Below are positions 1 through 11,889 of a DNA stretch of 64,000 bases, piece after piece. A program made the position numbers and the translations under genes. Origin of the DNA: Lathyrus oleraceus (lineage: Eukaryota > Streptophyta > Magnoliopsida > Fabales > Fabaceae). The stretch lies in the NCBI RefSeq assembly GCF_024323335.1, contig NC_066585.1, positions 182,484,294 through 182,548,293 on the forward strand, in the 5' to 3' direction. Below the pieces are notes generated by a model. That model was given only the letters and a program-made list of their open reading frames with translations, did no database searches and was not told the origin of the DNA. The number at the start of each line of letters is the position of its first letter. Positions within the stretch are counted from its first letter, which is position 1.

Positions 1-1077
1 CCCCATTGACCCCCGTTCACTGAACGGTCAACGAAACCACTATCCGCTGACTGGGCAGCGGAACCCCCGACTAACTTTGCGTAGTGTGATCGGTCGCCGA
101 AATTTAATTTGGTTTTAATTAATTAACAGAATTTAAATTAATAATAATAATGTGTTTATTATTATTGTCTTGTGGTGATCGGTTATGGCCTTAGTTTTCC
201 TTTATTTTGTTTTGGGATTTTAAAATACGACTTGCGTGTCGTGCCTCTATTTTAATCTCTTAATGTAACTTCTTTTCTCATCTCACTCCCTCGTATGCAA
301 AACGAGTTTCTTTTATGTAATGTAATGTTATGAAGAAAGAGAAGAATACAATATCAAAGGAGGACAACCTTGAAGATCTTGCTTGGAGAAGCTTACATCG
401 TTATTAGGTTAGCTTAGGTTCTCTCATTGGCTTTGGAGAACAATTACGCTAGGGGCCATAACTATTTCATTATGTATGTTGATGCATGTGAATGTATGTT
501 GATGCATGTGAGAAACGATTTATATGATAAATAAGTCGGTGAGATCAGAATAATTGCAAATTCCCTTAAATTAAATATTAAGTTTATGCTTTCCAAGTTT
601 TAGCACTCACCAAGACTAGTATCGAATAATGTAGGTTTCGCCTACGAGAGGTGCATACTCTATATTAGTAAGGTGCAATGGGATAATTGTAATATCCAAT
701 TGCTAAAAAAATGGGTCAAACTTAACTAAAAAAATTATAATAAGATTATATATGTTTAGAAGCAAGAGTTGGAAATGATCCATGTGATGGATTGGAATAA
801 GGAGTTATTCACCCAACTAAAATATTCGAGAGTTGTATTAGATACAATTGGAAGGAGTTCCTAACTAAATAACCTAGTTTTGTGTAATCCTCCTACGCGG
901 ACTTAAAATAAAGTGAAATGTGGATCTCGATCCACTAGAAAATCTTCCAACGGGATTTTCCGAATCAAATGGTGAGGGTCATTTGTTTTGAGTAAAATAG
1001 TGGGAGCATATTTATTTAAAGGCCTAATTAAATATGTTATTGATACTTATATTTTCATTATTTTCATGTAGATTACC
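1..1077 (+). other. Leader of the copia element (non-coding)
   Basis: There is no ORF of note. The stretch is AT-rich and precedes the gag ATG at 1078. A short direct repeat (GTATGTTGATGCATGTGA) occurs twice near 475-511. The LTR/PBS junction is not visible here, so the leader is longer than 1 kb. Confidence 0.6.
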
Positions 1078-4000
1078 ATGACAACAAATGCCTCTAACAA
1101 CATTTTGCGATCAATCCTTGACAAGGAAAAATTGTTTGGGACAAATTTTCTGGATTGGCACCGAAATCTGAGGATTATCCTCAAACATGATAGAAAGTTG
1201 TATGTCTTGGAGAAACCTGTTCTTGAAGAGGAACCTCCTAGTTCTGCACCTAAGGCAAAAAGAGATGCTTATAAGAAGCATGTCGATGATGCCAATGAAA
1301 CTTCTTGCCTCATGCTATCTACCATGAACTCAGAGTTACAAAAGCAACATGAGAACATGGCAGCGTTTGATATGATCGAACACCTAAAGATGCTCTATCA
1401 AGAGCAAGCAAGGCATGAAAGGCTTGAAGTTTCAAAAGCCATTTTTCAAGGCAAGTTAGCTGAGGGAGCCCCTGTAGGTCCCCATATGCTCAAGATGATT
1501 GGGTATGTGGGGAACCTTGAGAGGTTGGGTTTTCCCCTCGGAAAGGAACTTGTGACTGATTCGATCTTGCAATCGTTGCCAGATAGATTTAGTAAATTTG
1601 TCCTTAATTTCAATATGAATGATATGGACAAATCTCTTCCTGAACTGCTAGCCATGTTAATAACAGCTGAGCAGAATCTGAAGTCAAAAGGGAAGTCCAT
1701 TCTGATGATCGGAAATGGAAAGAGACAAAACAAAAGACCCACCAAGCAGGCTGATAAAGGGAAAGACAAGGAAGTTGCCAAACCCAAACCTACTGCTCCT
1801 GCTTTGAAGCCTAGTGGAGGCATAGCAAAGGAAGACACTTGCTTCCATTGTGGTAAGACCGGACACTGGAAGAGAAACTACCCAAAGTACCTGGAAGATA
1901 AGAAGAATGGAGTAGAGACTTCAACTTCATGTATTTTTGTTATTGAAATTAATTTATCTAATTCTGCATCATGGGTATTAGATACTGGATGCGGTTCTCA
2001 CATTTGTACCAATGTGTAGGGGCTAAAAAGGAGTAGAGATTTGGCAAAAGGTGAAGTTGACCTACGAGTTGGCAGTGGAGCAAAGGTTGTTGCTTTAGCC
2101 ATAGGAACTTATGTATTGACTTTACCTAGTGGTTTAATAATTCAGTTAGAGAACTGTTATTATGTACCTGCAATTAGCAGGAATATTATTTTCGTGTCTT
2201 GTTTAGACAAGTTTGGTTTTTCATTTATAATAAAGAACAATTGTTGCTCCATTTATTTGAATGATATATTCTATGCTACTGCACAAATGAACAATGGGCT
2301 ATATGTCCTTGATCTTGAAATGCCTATTTATAACATTAATACTAAAAGGATGAAACCTAATGAGTTAAATCCAACTTACCTTTGGCATTGTCGATTAGGC
2401 CACATAAATGAGAAACGCATTTCCAAACTCCATAAAGATGGACTCTTGGACTCTTTTGATTATGAATCATATGAGACATGCAAATCTTGTTTAATTGGAA
2501 AGATGACAAAGTCTCCATTCACAGGAAAAGGTGAAAGAGCTAATGATCTTTTAGCCCTCATACATATTGATGTATGTGGACCACTGAACATACCAGCCAA
2601 AGAGGTTTTCAGTACTTCATCACATTTACTGATGATTTCAGTAGATATGGTTATGTGTATTTAATGAAACACAAATCAGAGTCCTTTGAAAAGTTCAAGG
2701 AATTCAAGAATGAAGTACAAAACCAACTAGGTGAGAATATTAAAACTCTTCGATCAGATCGAGGTGGTGAGTATTTAAGCCTAGAGTTTGATGACCATCT
2801 GAAAGAGTGTGGGATCCTATCCCAACTTACTCCTCCTAGAACACCCCAATGGAACGGTGTATCTGAGATAAGAAATCGAACCTTGTTAGACATGGTCCGA
2901 TCCATGATGAGTCGTGCCGATCTTCCAAACTCCTTTTGGGGACATGCACTATTGACAGCAGCTTACACACTTAACCGTGTTTCATCCAAAAAGGTTGAGA
3001 AGATACCATATGAGATATGGAGTGGTAAGAAACCACATATGTCTTACATGAATATTTGGGGTTGTGAAGTTTATGTGAAACGACAAATTTAAACTAAGCT
3101 TGAGCCCAAATCTGACAAATGCTTATTTGTGGGGTATCCTAAAGAAACAAGAGGGTATTACTTCTACAATCCTTTTGAGGGCAAAGTGTTTTTCGCTCGA
3201 ACTAGAGTTTTCCTAGAAAAGGATTTTATTTCTAAAGGAATCAGTGGGAGGAAAGTAGAGCTTGAAGAAATTCAAGAATCACAAAGCATTGATACACCTA
3301 CGGAGGAATTAGAGCAGGAAACACAAGTAATTGTGGAAGAGCAACATACTCAAGTAGAACAAGACCAACGTAGGTCAAGCAGGATACGTCACCTACCTGA
3401 GAGATATGGATATCTCATAACTGATCAAGGTGATGTATTACTCATGGATCAAGATGAGTTTGTGACCTACCAAGAGGCCATAACTGGTCCCGAGTCTGAG
3501 AAGTGGCTAGAAGCCATGAAATCTGAAATGGATTCCATGTACACAAACCATGTTTGGACCTTGGTAGAGCCTCATATAAGAGTTAACCCTATAGGATGCA
3601 AGTGGGTCTTCAAAAAGAAGACTAGCATGGATGGTAAGGTACATACCTATAAGGCAAGACTGGTTGCAAAAGGATATAAACAAATCCATGGGGTTGGCTA
3701 TGATGAAACCTTTTCACCAGTTGCAATGCTTAAATCTGTTCGGATTTTACTTGCTATCGCTGCATATCATGATTATGAAATATGGCAGATGGATGTCAAA
3801 ACTGCTTTCCTTAATGGGAATCTTCTTGAGGATGTGTACATGACACAGCCTGAAGGATTTGACATACCAGAAGAAGCCCAAAAGATATGTAAGTTATAAA
3901 GATCAATCTATGGATTGAAGCAAGCTTCCAGAAGCTGGAATCTTCGTTTTGATGAAATAGTAAAACAATATAGATTCATCAAGAACGAAGATGAGCTTTG

Positions 4001-5036
4001 TGTCTACAAGAAGGTTAGTGGGAGCATGATCGTTTTCCTAGTATTATGTGTAGATGAAATATTACTCATTGGAAACGATGTCCCTACCCTGCAACAAGTA
4101 AAGTCTTGGTTGGGGAAATGCTTTTCTATGAAGGACCTAGGTGAAGCAGCCTATATATTAGGAATCAGGATCTATAGAAATAGATCATAAAAACTGCTTG
4201 GCCTAAGTCATAGTACATACATAGACAAAGTGCTAAGACGCTTTAATATGCATGATTCCAAGAAAGGATTCATACCTATCCAACATGGCTTGTGTCTATC
4301 AAAATCACAATCCCCTTCAACTAAGGAAGAAAGGGATCGCATGAATAAGATTCCATATGCATCTGCAATAGGATCTATCATGTATGCCATGTTATGTACT
4401 CGACCATATGTCTCGTATGCTTTAAGTGCAACGAGTAGGTACCAATCTGATCCCAGTGATGCTCATTGGGTAGTTGTCAAGAATATCCTTAAGTATTTGA
4501 GAAGGACTAAGGACTCATTCTTGATATATGGAGGTCAGGAAGAGCTTGCTGTAATTGGATACACCGATGCTAGCTTCCAGACAGATAAGGATGACTTTAG
4601 ATCGTAATTTGGTTATGTGTTTTGCTTAAACGATGGCGCTGTGAGCTGGAAAAGTTCAAAGCAAGATATAATTGTTGATTCTACAATTGAGGCCGAGTAT
4701 ATTGTTGCCTCAAGTGGAACAAAGGAAGTTGTTTGGATAAAAAAGTTTATTACTGAACTTGGCATAATTCCTAGCATTATGGATCCCATTGGTCTCTATT
4801 GTGATAACAATGGGGCTATCGCACAAGCTAAGGAGCCTAGATCTCACCAATGATCCAATCACATACTTAGGTGTTATCACCTCATTCGAGAGATAATAGA
4901 TAGAGGAGATGTGAAAATATGTAGAGTACCTACACTTGATAATATTGCAGACCCACTGACAAAGCCTCTTGCGCATCAGAAGCATGATGGTCATACTATA
5001 TCTATGGGCATTAGGGGTATGCCTGATTGGCTCTAG
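1078..5036 (+). pseudogene. copia gag-pol polyprotein, broken
   Basis: Domains in order: gag with a zinc knuckle (about 1837-1881), protease with LDTGCGSH (about 1978-2004), integrase with HHCC (HCRLGH, then CKSC) and DDE region (about 2380-3060), RT (about 3500-4190) and RNase H (about 4550-4850), ending in TAG at 5034-5036. Lesions seen: TAG at 2017-2019, a frameshift near 2600, TAA at 3090-3092, TAA at 3897-3899, then further stops near 4187, 4605 and 4851. The last zinc-knuckle Cys is Tyr (codon 1879-1881). The RT catalytic box, normally YVDD, reads CVDE (4047-4058). The start is the first ATG of the gag frame. Non-functional with high confidence. Confidence 0.9.
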
Positions 5037-5040
5037 TGCT

Positions 5041-5050
5041 AGTGGGAGAT
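5041..5050 (+). other. Polypurine tract of the copia element
   Basis: AGTGGGAGAT lies directly before the TGTTGG start of the 3' LTR, where the plus-strand primer of an LTR element is expected. Confidence 0.7.
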
Positions 5051-6387
5051 TGTTGGTGTAATCCCTAGAGGACAATAATTTTGGTACTTATATCGAATTA
5101 TTTATTAATAAAAGGATTTTTCTTTATTATGTTTGTTTAATAAAGTCCCTAGAATAGCTAGTCCGTTTAATGTATCAAGTGTGACTTAATCATGAGATCC
5201 CATTAAACATAAGGACACTATTCTTAAAGTATCCGTAGTCGAGCTTTGTTGTAAAGTGGGATAACATTAAAGCATTAAGACTATTATGTATATAAACTGA
5301 TGATCACATATCATAGATCATGGATAAGGAGTTACCAAGTCTTAAACATAGGTATGAATATTAAGAGTAATATTTATACTGGATTGACCCGCTATGAGAA
5401 TACTATATAGAATGTTATGCAAAGTGTCATAAGTTATTCTCTTGGTGATAGTGGTGTATACCACCCTTCGACCTGAAACCACTATGGACCCTAGATGAAG
5501 AGGCGAGGGCCTTATTGTTGATCAAACATTGTCCGTAACTAGATGACCCTAAAGACATTTGATGGGTACTCCACGGAGCATGCTAAGGGACATGAGTGAC
5601 CTAGATGGAATTTGACCATCCTGTGTAACAGGATAAATGTCTACAGGCCCAATATTGAACTGGACAATGATGACACGGTATATGTCTTGTGTTCAATATA
5701 GACATAGGGTCAAAAGGGTAATTGTACACATAAGTATTATCACAAAAGGATTTGTCAGATCACATGAAGTTTTCGTATCATGGGTAGCAGTGATGTGTTG
5801 CTAGATACTGCTAACTGTTTATTATGTTAAATACGTGATTTAATATAATTGTCAATGCCGTGAAAACCTACAGGGTCACACACAAAAGGACGAATTGATG
5901 AGAGATAGAGTAACTAAGGAACACCGTAAGGTACGGTGCACTTAAGTGGATTGTAGAACATCGTAAGGTATGGTGTACTTAAGTAGAATACGAAATATGG
6001 TAAGGTACCACATGCTTAAGTGAATTTGGCATAATATAAGATATGGACCACATACATTTAAATGGGCTTTTTAGCTTGCAGCCCACACAAGTGGTTCTAT
6101 AAATAGAACCCTTGTGCAGAAGCATTTGTGCAGTTGCAATTTCGTTTCTCTCTCTCACTCAAAGCCTTCTTCGTAGCAGCTAGCACTGAGATTGAAGGAA
6201 TCCATTCGTGTGGACTGAGTAGAGGCATTTTCACCATTCAACGTTCATGATCGTTCCATAGATCTGCATCAAAGGTTTCAATCGCCACAAGTGGTAACGA
6301 TTCTATCACCGATCATGCCCATTCGTAAGGATCACTGAAGGAGATTTTTTTTAATTCCTCTACATTTTGGATCGCTCTTCTCCTTCA
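5051..6387 (+). repeat. 3' LTR of the copia element
   Basis: It starts TGTTGGTGTAATCCC just after the purine tract. I place the end at TCTCCTTCA (6387) because the next bases read as an unrelated gypsy gag. The length would be about 1.34 kb. It contains a TATA box at 6098-6106. The end is inferred, since the 5' LTR is not available for comparison. Confidence 0.7.
6093..6110 (+). promoter_or_regulatory. TATA box inside an 18-bp inverted repeat (copia LTR)
   Basis: GGTTCTAT-AA-ATAGAACC is a perfect inverted repeat with 8-base arms, and TATAAATAG (6098-6106) lies within it. This is the likely LTR promoter. A CT-rich stretch (about 6144-6160) follows at the distance expected near a start site. 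Confidence 0.6.
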
Positions 6388-7287
6388 CTACCTGCCCAAA
6401 CAGTAGTTAATCCAAAAGGCCCTAATGTGAGTGCAATTTTCTTGAGATCCAAAAAAGTTACAGAACCAGCCCCCCCAAAAAATAAAAAAGTTATTAGTGT
6501 AACACCTGAAAATAAACCTGAACCTTCTATTGTTGTTGAGGCTAAAAAAATGTATGTATCACCAATCCCTTTTCCACAAAGAGTACTGAAAAATAAGAAG
6601 ATTGTCGAGGAATAGCATTCTGTTTTTCAAATAGAGTTGCTTTCTGAAGTTGTTGATGAAGCTTATTCTGATTTGTTTTCAAGTGATTTTCTAACTTTTT
6701 CTAGTTTTGATGATATTTACTCATGTGATGAATGTACTAACACTAACCTTTATTTTGTTTATGTTGAGATTGATGTTGCCTTGCAGGGTGTCAGTGTAAA
6801 CGAAGTTGTTTATGTAGCTAAAGCTCTTGACATCCTGGTTGCCCTAAACATACCATCTATTGAACAACCACCTTCTTTAGAGCCTAAACCACTTTCAGAG
6901 GATTCATATTATTCATCAAAGCTTCAACTTAAGTAGAAACATAAGAAGGGAATTGGATGGACCTTGGCTGACACTCGTGATATTAGCCTATCCATATGTA
7001 TGCATAGGATCTCACTTAAAGATGAAACAAAAATAGTGAGGCAGCCCCGTAATCCTTTGATTTCTGATGTTGTGAAAAAGAAGACCACTTTCACGTTCCC
7101 ATTCAACACTTTTACGTATCAAAGATTCTTCTTTGATTCGGGAATACAAAGCGAATACACTAATTAAAATTTCAAGGTTAATGGACACTATCCAAAGCTA
7201 CTCCATGAGAACCCGACTTTGGAAGAAGAGACTGTAGAAGAGTTGTCTTTGGGAAATGCTACTTATGCAGTCATTTATTCGCCTTGA
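6388..7287 (+). pseudogene. Athila-like Ty3/gypsy gag-pol remnant, internally deleted
   Basis: One reading frame runs the full length with stops at 6613, 6934, 7165 and the end near 7287. It begins with a gag C-terminal/protease-linker signature (NPKGPNVSAIFLRSKK). It then reaches the start of an Athila/Tat-type RT (KGIGWTLADTRDIS, ICMHRISLKDE, VRQPRNP), jumps to a fragment like the RT motif before the catalytic region (FPFNTFTYQRF), and ends in an integrase C-terminal-like piece (FKVNGHYPKLLHENPTLEEE). Most of RT, RNase H and integrase are gone. The downstream purine-rich motif AAGTGTGGGGGAGAG is typical of this group. Lineage assignment is from memory of the family. Confidence 0.75.
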
Positions 7288-8643
7288 CTCCTCAGGTGTG
7301 TTCTTTCCTTTATCTCACTCTTATTTCATATTTATGTTCTTTCATTGAGGATAATGTATGTTTTAAGTGTGGGGGAGAGAACCATTTATTTGTTTTGCTT
7401 TCTTTGTTTTGTTTTCAGTTTTTCTCAGTTTTGGTTTTTATTTGCTTTCTTAAAGAAAAAAATTGCATGATTTTTCTTTTGGTTTTTGAGTTACAATTAT
7501 GAGTATTTTTCTTAGTTCTCTTAACTAAAGTCTTGTGGTGTAATGTGAAAATTTTGATGTTCATTTTTTGTATGATAAGTATGACTAAACTCTAAATTGT
7601 ACATCTTTAGTAGTAGATCATTAACCCCAGTGAGTTTTGAGCCTTATATGGATAACATACAAAAATCCATCCCTCTCTTTATTGTGTGATTCACTCATGT
7701 CTGTTAGTCTCTAGAACTTGAATTGACTCTTGTTGATGTTGTTGTTTACTTGTGCATGCTGATATGATAAAGGCAATTTTTTTTTTTTTTTAGCCAGTTA
7801 ACCAAAAAGTCAACTCTGGAATAATTTCATCCCTTATTTGAAAACCCCTTGAGCCTATTATCCTATTTTTGTTTAAAACTCATTACAAGTCAAGAAGTGA
7901 AAAACAATGTTATCACCTTATTCAAAGGGTTGAAAGAGTCTTGCTTGGAGTTGTGTGGGATTGAATAATCATGTTTGTAATATTTCTGAAGTTGGCAGAA
8001 AAAGAAAAGAAAAATAGAGAAAGAAAAGAAGAAAAAAAAATGAATGAAAAAAAAATAGAAGGATGTCAATACATACTCCTTCTGGAAAAAAAAGGAATAA
8101 AAAGAGAAAAGAGAAGAGAAAACAATTGCTATAGCGTTGTTCAAGTGAATGAAATATTTTGTAAATTTAACTCCCGCAGTTTCTTTCAAGTCTCTTTTAT
8201 CTCTTTGAATTTTAGCCCAGTATCCCTTTAGGATTTATCTCACCCTTACCTTGGCCACGCTACAACCAAATAAAATTATTTTTTATCATTGTGTGCATGT
8301 ATTTCAATTATGGATGTTAGAATCTTTTCAAGCTTATGGTAGTACTAACTTTCATGTTGTGCTTTGAGTGTACACAATTAACCTAAACACTTGAGAGTTG
8401 AGTGAATTTTATCCTGTGAGGATCTTACTGCTTTTGGATATACTCTTTGATAATCTGTTTTCCTATCTTACTTGAATGTCACAAGAAGTTGATCACTAAC
8501 ACCATATTCTTTAAGCTTAGACTTAGAATTCTGCTTGTACCTTATATCTTGATAACCTTTGGAATTGCATGTTTTGTTTGTGCTTCTTTGAACTTATAAT
8601 ATTGTTTAAGATATTTTAAATTAATAGCTTGGTCCCTAGATTG
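7288..8643 (+). other. Non-coding 3' part of the Athila-like remnant
   Basis: After the last pol codons comes a T-rich stretch with AAGTGTGGGGGAGAG (about 7363-7380), a common signature downstream of Athila-like pol genes. Low-complexity A/G-rich sequence follows (about 7985-8125). No real ORF, LTR end or RNA gene was recognised. Confidence 0.45.
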
Positions 8644-8990
8644 ACATGAAGTTTATCCCTTAGTTGTGTCTTCACACAAACGGGAACCCAATAATTCCTC
8701 GCATATAGATTTATCTTTGTTAACTCTACCATTTACGGCCTTACCATCGATATATAGACCCAGCAACATGTAAACATCCTCAAGTGTGACGCTACATTCA
8801 CCGAATGGAAGGTGAAATGTGTGGATCTCGGGTATTCATCATTCTACCAAAGCAAGAATAAATTTATAATCAACTGAGTATGAGACTATGTTGAGTAGAT
8901 TACCAAAACCGCATGCTCTTAAATACGGTTCTATCAAAGGGTTGTGTGGTACATATTCATGTATACGACATCGAAATCTCTTTGGGTCAT
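8644..8990 (-). pseudogene. Plant mobile domain (PMD/MAIN-like) fragment
   Basis: Read on the minus strand, this stretch encodes a PMD N-terminal core: NPLIEPYLRACGFGNL, then HTFHLPFGECSVTLEDVY, then LLGLYIDGKAVNGRVN. The HTFHLPFGE...TLEDV block and the following LGL.IDG.AV are diagnostic for the 'aminotransferase-like, plant mobile domain' family. Two adjacent TGA codons sit just before IPEIHTFH, so it is dead. It is head-to-head with the MULE transposase at 9172, and PMD genes are known companions of Mutator-like elements. The rest of the PMD is not visible. Confidence 0.75.
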
Positions 8991-9171
8991 AACAAAAGAT
9001 AATTAAGAAATAAGTAAGAATAAGTAATAAACAATAGTGTTAGGGAAGTTAAATAATAACACAAATGTCGTAATATCAGCAATTGTTCCTCAATGTTCAT
9101 CACCCAAGGTTAGTAGATACATTTTGTTGAATGCTTTTGAGCATCTGTTACTGACAAAGTAGGTAGGTTGA

Positions 9172-10496
9172 GTGTATGTTGCAGGCAAGGTAGATAGGTT
9201 GAGTGTGTTTGATGGAAATGTTGATAAACATCAGGACCATCGCAAACTTAGCTCTCAATTACTATGCGATGATATTTTGTCTGTCATTAACAAAATTCCG
9301 TCGTTAAAGGTGAGTATAATAATCTCGCATATCGTTACACAATACAATTATACTACATCATACAGGAAGGTATGGATAGCTAGGACTAAGGCAGTTGAAA
9401 AAGTCTTCGATAACTGGGAGGAGTCATACAAAGAAATTCCAAAATACTTGGTGGCACTTAAGCATTATGCTCCAGGGACTATTGTTAATTTTGAAATATT
9501 ATCGGCATATACCACAGACGGGACTTGTGTTAGTGGTAATGACATATTTCACCGACTCTTCTGGGTGTATGAATCATGCATCAAAGTTTTTGCTTTCCGT
9601 AAACCTATTATACAAATTGATAGAACATGGTTGTACGGGAAATATAAAGGAACGCTACTCATTGTAGTGACACAAGATGGCAACAACAACATTTTCCCAA
9701 TCGCCTTTGTACTGGTTGAAGGGGAGACTATTGGAGGATGGAGTTTTTTCCTAAAAAATCTCTGATTATACATTGCTCCTCAAACTAACTTATGTTTGAT
9801 CTCAGACAGACACCCATCAATTTTGAATGCCTGTAAAAAAATATTGATAATGGCTGGAAGAATCCTCCTTCGACGCATGTCTACTACATTATACATATCG
9901 CTCAAAATTTCATGCGGGAGATCAAAGACAAAACATTGCAGAAGAAGGTTGTCAATGCAGGGTATACATTAAAAGAACCTTCCTTCAAACACTACCGTGA
10001 AGACATCATATTGTCAAATGCAGATGTAGTAAGGTGGATTAACAATATTCTATTGGATAAGTGGACTAGGGCATATGACAACGGTCAATGATAGGGCCAC
10101 ATGACAATAAATCTCGTGGAATAAATGAACTATGTCTTCAAAGGCATCTAAAACCTACAAATAACCATTTTAGTGTGATCTACCTATTTTAGGCTAGGGG
10201 TGATGTTTGAGATCAGACATTCTAAATGGAATTCAGTGTTACAATCTGTGCAGTTGTTCAGTGATGCTTTACTGTAAGGCATTAAAGAGGAAGCTGCCAA
10301 AGCTAACACACATGTGGTCACAGTGTTTGACCGTACTAAAGGTCTGTTCAGCGTTGTTGAGTTAATGGATCATAATGAAGGCAGACCGAGGGGACACTAT
10401 TGAGTGGAACTAGATAGAGGCTAATGCGACTGCAAAAAGTTCTAAGCCTTTTGTATGCCCTGCTCCCATGTCATAACGACGTGTTCAAAGGTTCGA
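9172..10496 (+). pseudogene. Mutator-like (MULE) transposase, decayed
   Basis: The N-terminal 197 codons are open (9172-9765) and read as a MuDR-type transposase: SYRKVWIARTKAVEKVF, then HYAPGTIVNFE, FHRLFWVYESC, the catalytic core IIQIDRTWLYGKYKGTLL, and IFPIAFVLVEGE. After the stop at 9763 the homology continues in shifting frames (LISDRHPSI near 9800, HIAQNFMREIKDK near 9890, RWINNI near 10035). A SWIM zinc-finger signature (CDC...CMPCSHV) lies at about 10430-10480, with a stop inside it. The first acidic catalytic residue is preserved. At least one frameshift and several stops make it inactive. Upstream it faces the PMD fragment. Confidence 0.85.
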
Positions 10497-11889
10497 CAAG
10501 ATCGTTCCAACTTACTATTCGCTGTTTACAAAGTCATAAACCTATGCAAAATTTACATAATTAGCTTTTCGATGGTAGAGAAAGAGGATTACTATCTTCC
10601 GTTTACAAAGTTATAAACCTATCAAGCCTTTGAATTCTTCTGATCTTTTCACCATTTATAATGTCTCCATCTAACCAATGGATCAAGGTCCTATTAAAAT
10701 GTTCCATAATCGAATCTTCATCGGAGGCTTTACTACCGAATAAATTAAATCAGCATTTCTCTTGTGAATATAAGGACACATATATGAAGATATTTTGAAA
10801 ACAAATTGAAGGAGATTGAAGAAAAATGGAAGGAGATAGTAAGAAGATGTATGAAAAACAATGATAGGTGATGTTATTTATAGAGCTGAAACAAAGCAGT
10901 AGCCACATGGAGTAGCGCATGCACTATAAATACATGCATGTGCATGCATGCGCCACACGCATTGACGCCCAAGTTCAACTTTCAATGCATGTGCCAATTG
11001 CATTGGCTTAAGTTGCATGCATGCACCACTAAGTATGGCGCCTTAGTTCAATTGCCTAAAGCATGCGCCATTTGGTATGGTGCTTTCTATACTCGGACAA
11101 TTTTTTTTGTTTGAAAAGTGGTTATATTGGTATTGTTTTTAAAAAAAGTATGTTATTTTGGTATTATTTTTTAAAATAATGGTTATTTTAAAAAAAAAAC
11201 GCATAGATGAATTTCAAGAAAGAGAATATATTTCACACTTATTATAGTGTGTTTGAACAAAACATTTTAACGAGAAAAAATAATTTTTTTAAGAAATTTA
11301 AAATGATTTGATCAAAATTGTTATTTGGATACAAAATGGAGAATTACTAGAATTATAGAAAAATATGAAGTATCTTATTCAATGTAAATTTATGGAATTT
11401 CAAATGACAACAAAAAAATATGAAGTATCTTATTCAATGTATTTGAAATTGTTCACTTATTCTATATAATGTGAATGTTAATTTTTTTATTATTAACCTT
11501 TCAAATTTTGCAAGATAATCCTCATTTTTTTGAATTTTTATTGATAAACAATGATCTCATATTATTCATATTTTTTGAAAAAAAATTGAAAATTTGAAAA
11601 TTCACTACAAGCTTTAAAAAAAGTTACAATTAAGTCCTTAATAATTTTCAAATTTTATAAATTAGTCATTTTAAATTTTAAAAAATTAAAAAGTGGTTCC
11701 TTTAATTTTTCAAAAATTACAAATTGATCCTTATATTTTAAAGATTTATAGTAGACCTAAAACTTTTAAAATATTTAAAAATGACTCAAAAAATTAACAA
11801 TGAATCATTAAATACTCTATCCAAATAAAAGAATATATATAATATATTAAATATGAAGCGGCAGATTATATCTCAACACATCATTCGTC
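10497..11889. other. AT-rich intergenic sequence, probably the MULE 3' flank
   Basis: No ORF or recognisable gene. It contains a GCATGC/GCGCCA-rich repeat patch at 10913-11085 and then about 750 bases of A/T homopolymer-rich sequence. No MULE terminal inverted repeat could be fixed by eye. Confidence 0.5.
10913..11085. repeat. Degenerate short repeat rich in GCATGC and GCGCCA
   Basis: About five loosely spaced copies of a TGCATGCGCCA-like core (near 10914, 10950, 10985, 11016 and 11062), each usually followed by a GCATTGG/GTATGG half. The patch is isolated in AT-rich DNA. Confidence 0.5.

Larger units (their letters stand above)
1..6387 (+). mobile_element. Ty1/copia retrotransposon, 5' truncated by the window edge
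   Basis: A copia-type element read on +. It has a leader (1-1077), gag-pol in copia order (gag, protease, integrase, RT, RNase H; 1078-5036), a purine tract and a 3' LTR (5051-6387). No 5' LTR or initiator-Met primer site is visible in 1-1077, so the 5' LTR must lie upstream of the window. The polyprotein has several stops and at least one frameshift, so this copy is dead. The sequence after the 3' LTR reads as an Athila-like gag, so the element probably inserted in an older gypsy element. I did not assign a copia lineage. Confidence 0.85.

Noticed and set aside
7890..8231. Phe-rich and Lys-rich ORFs on both strands
   Set aside because: Low-complexity A/G- or T/C-rich sequence without any protein signature.
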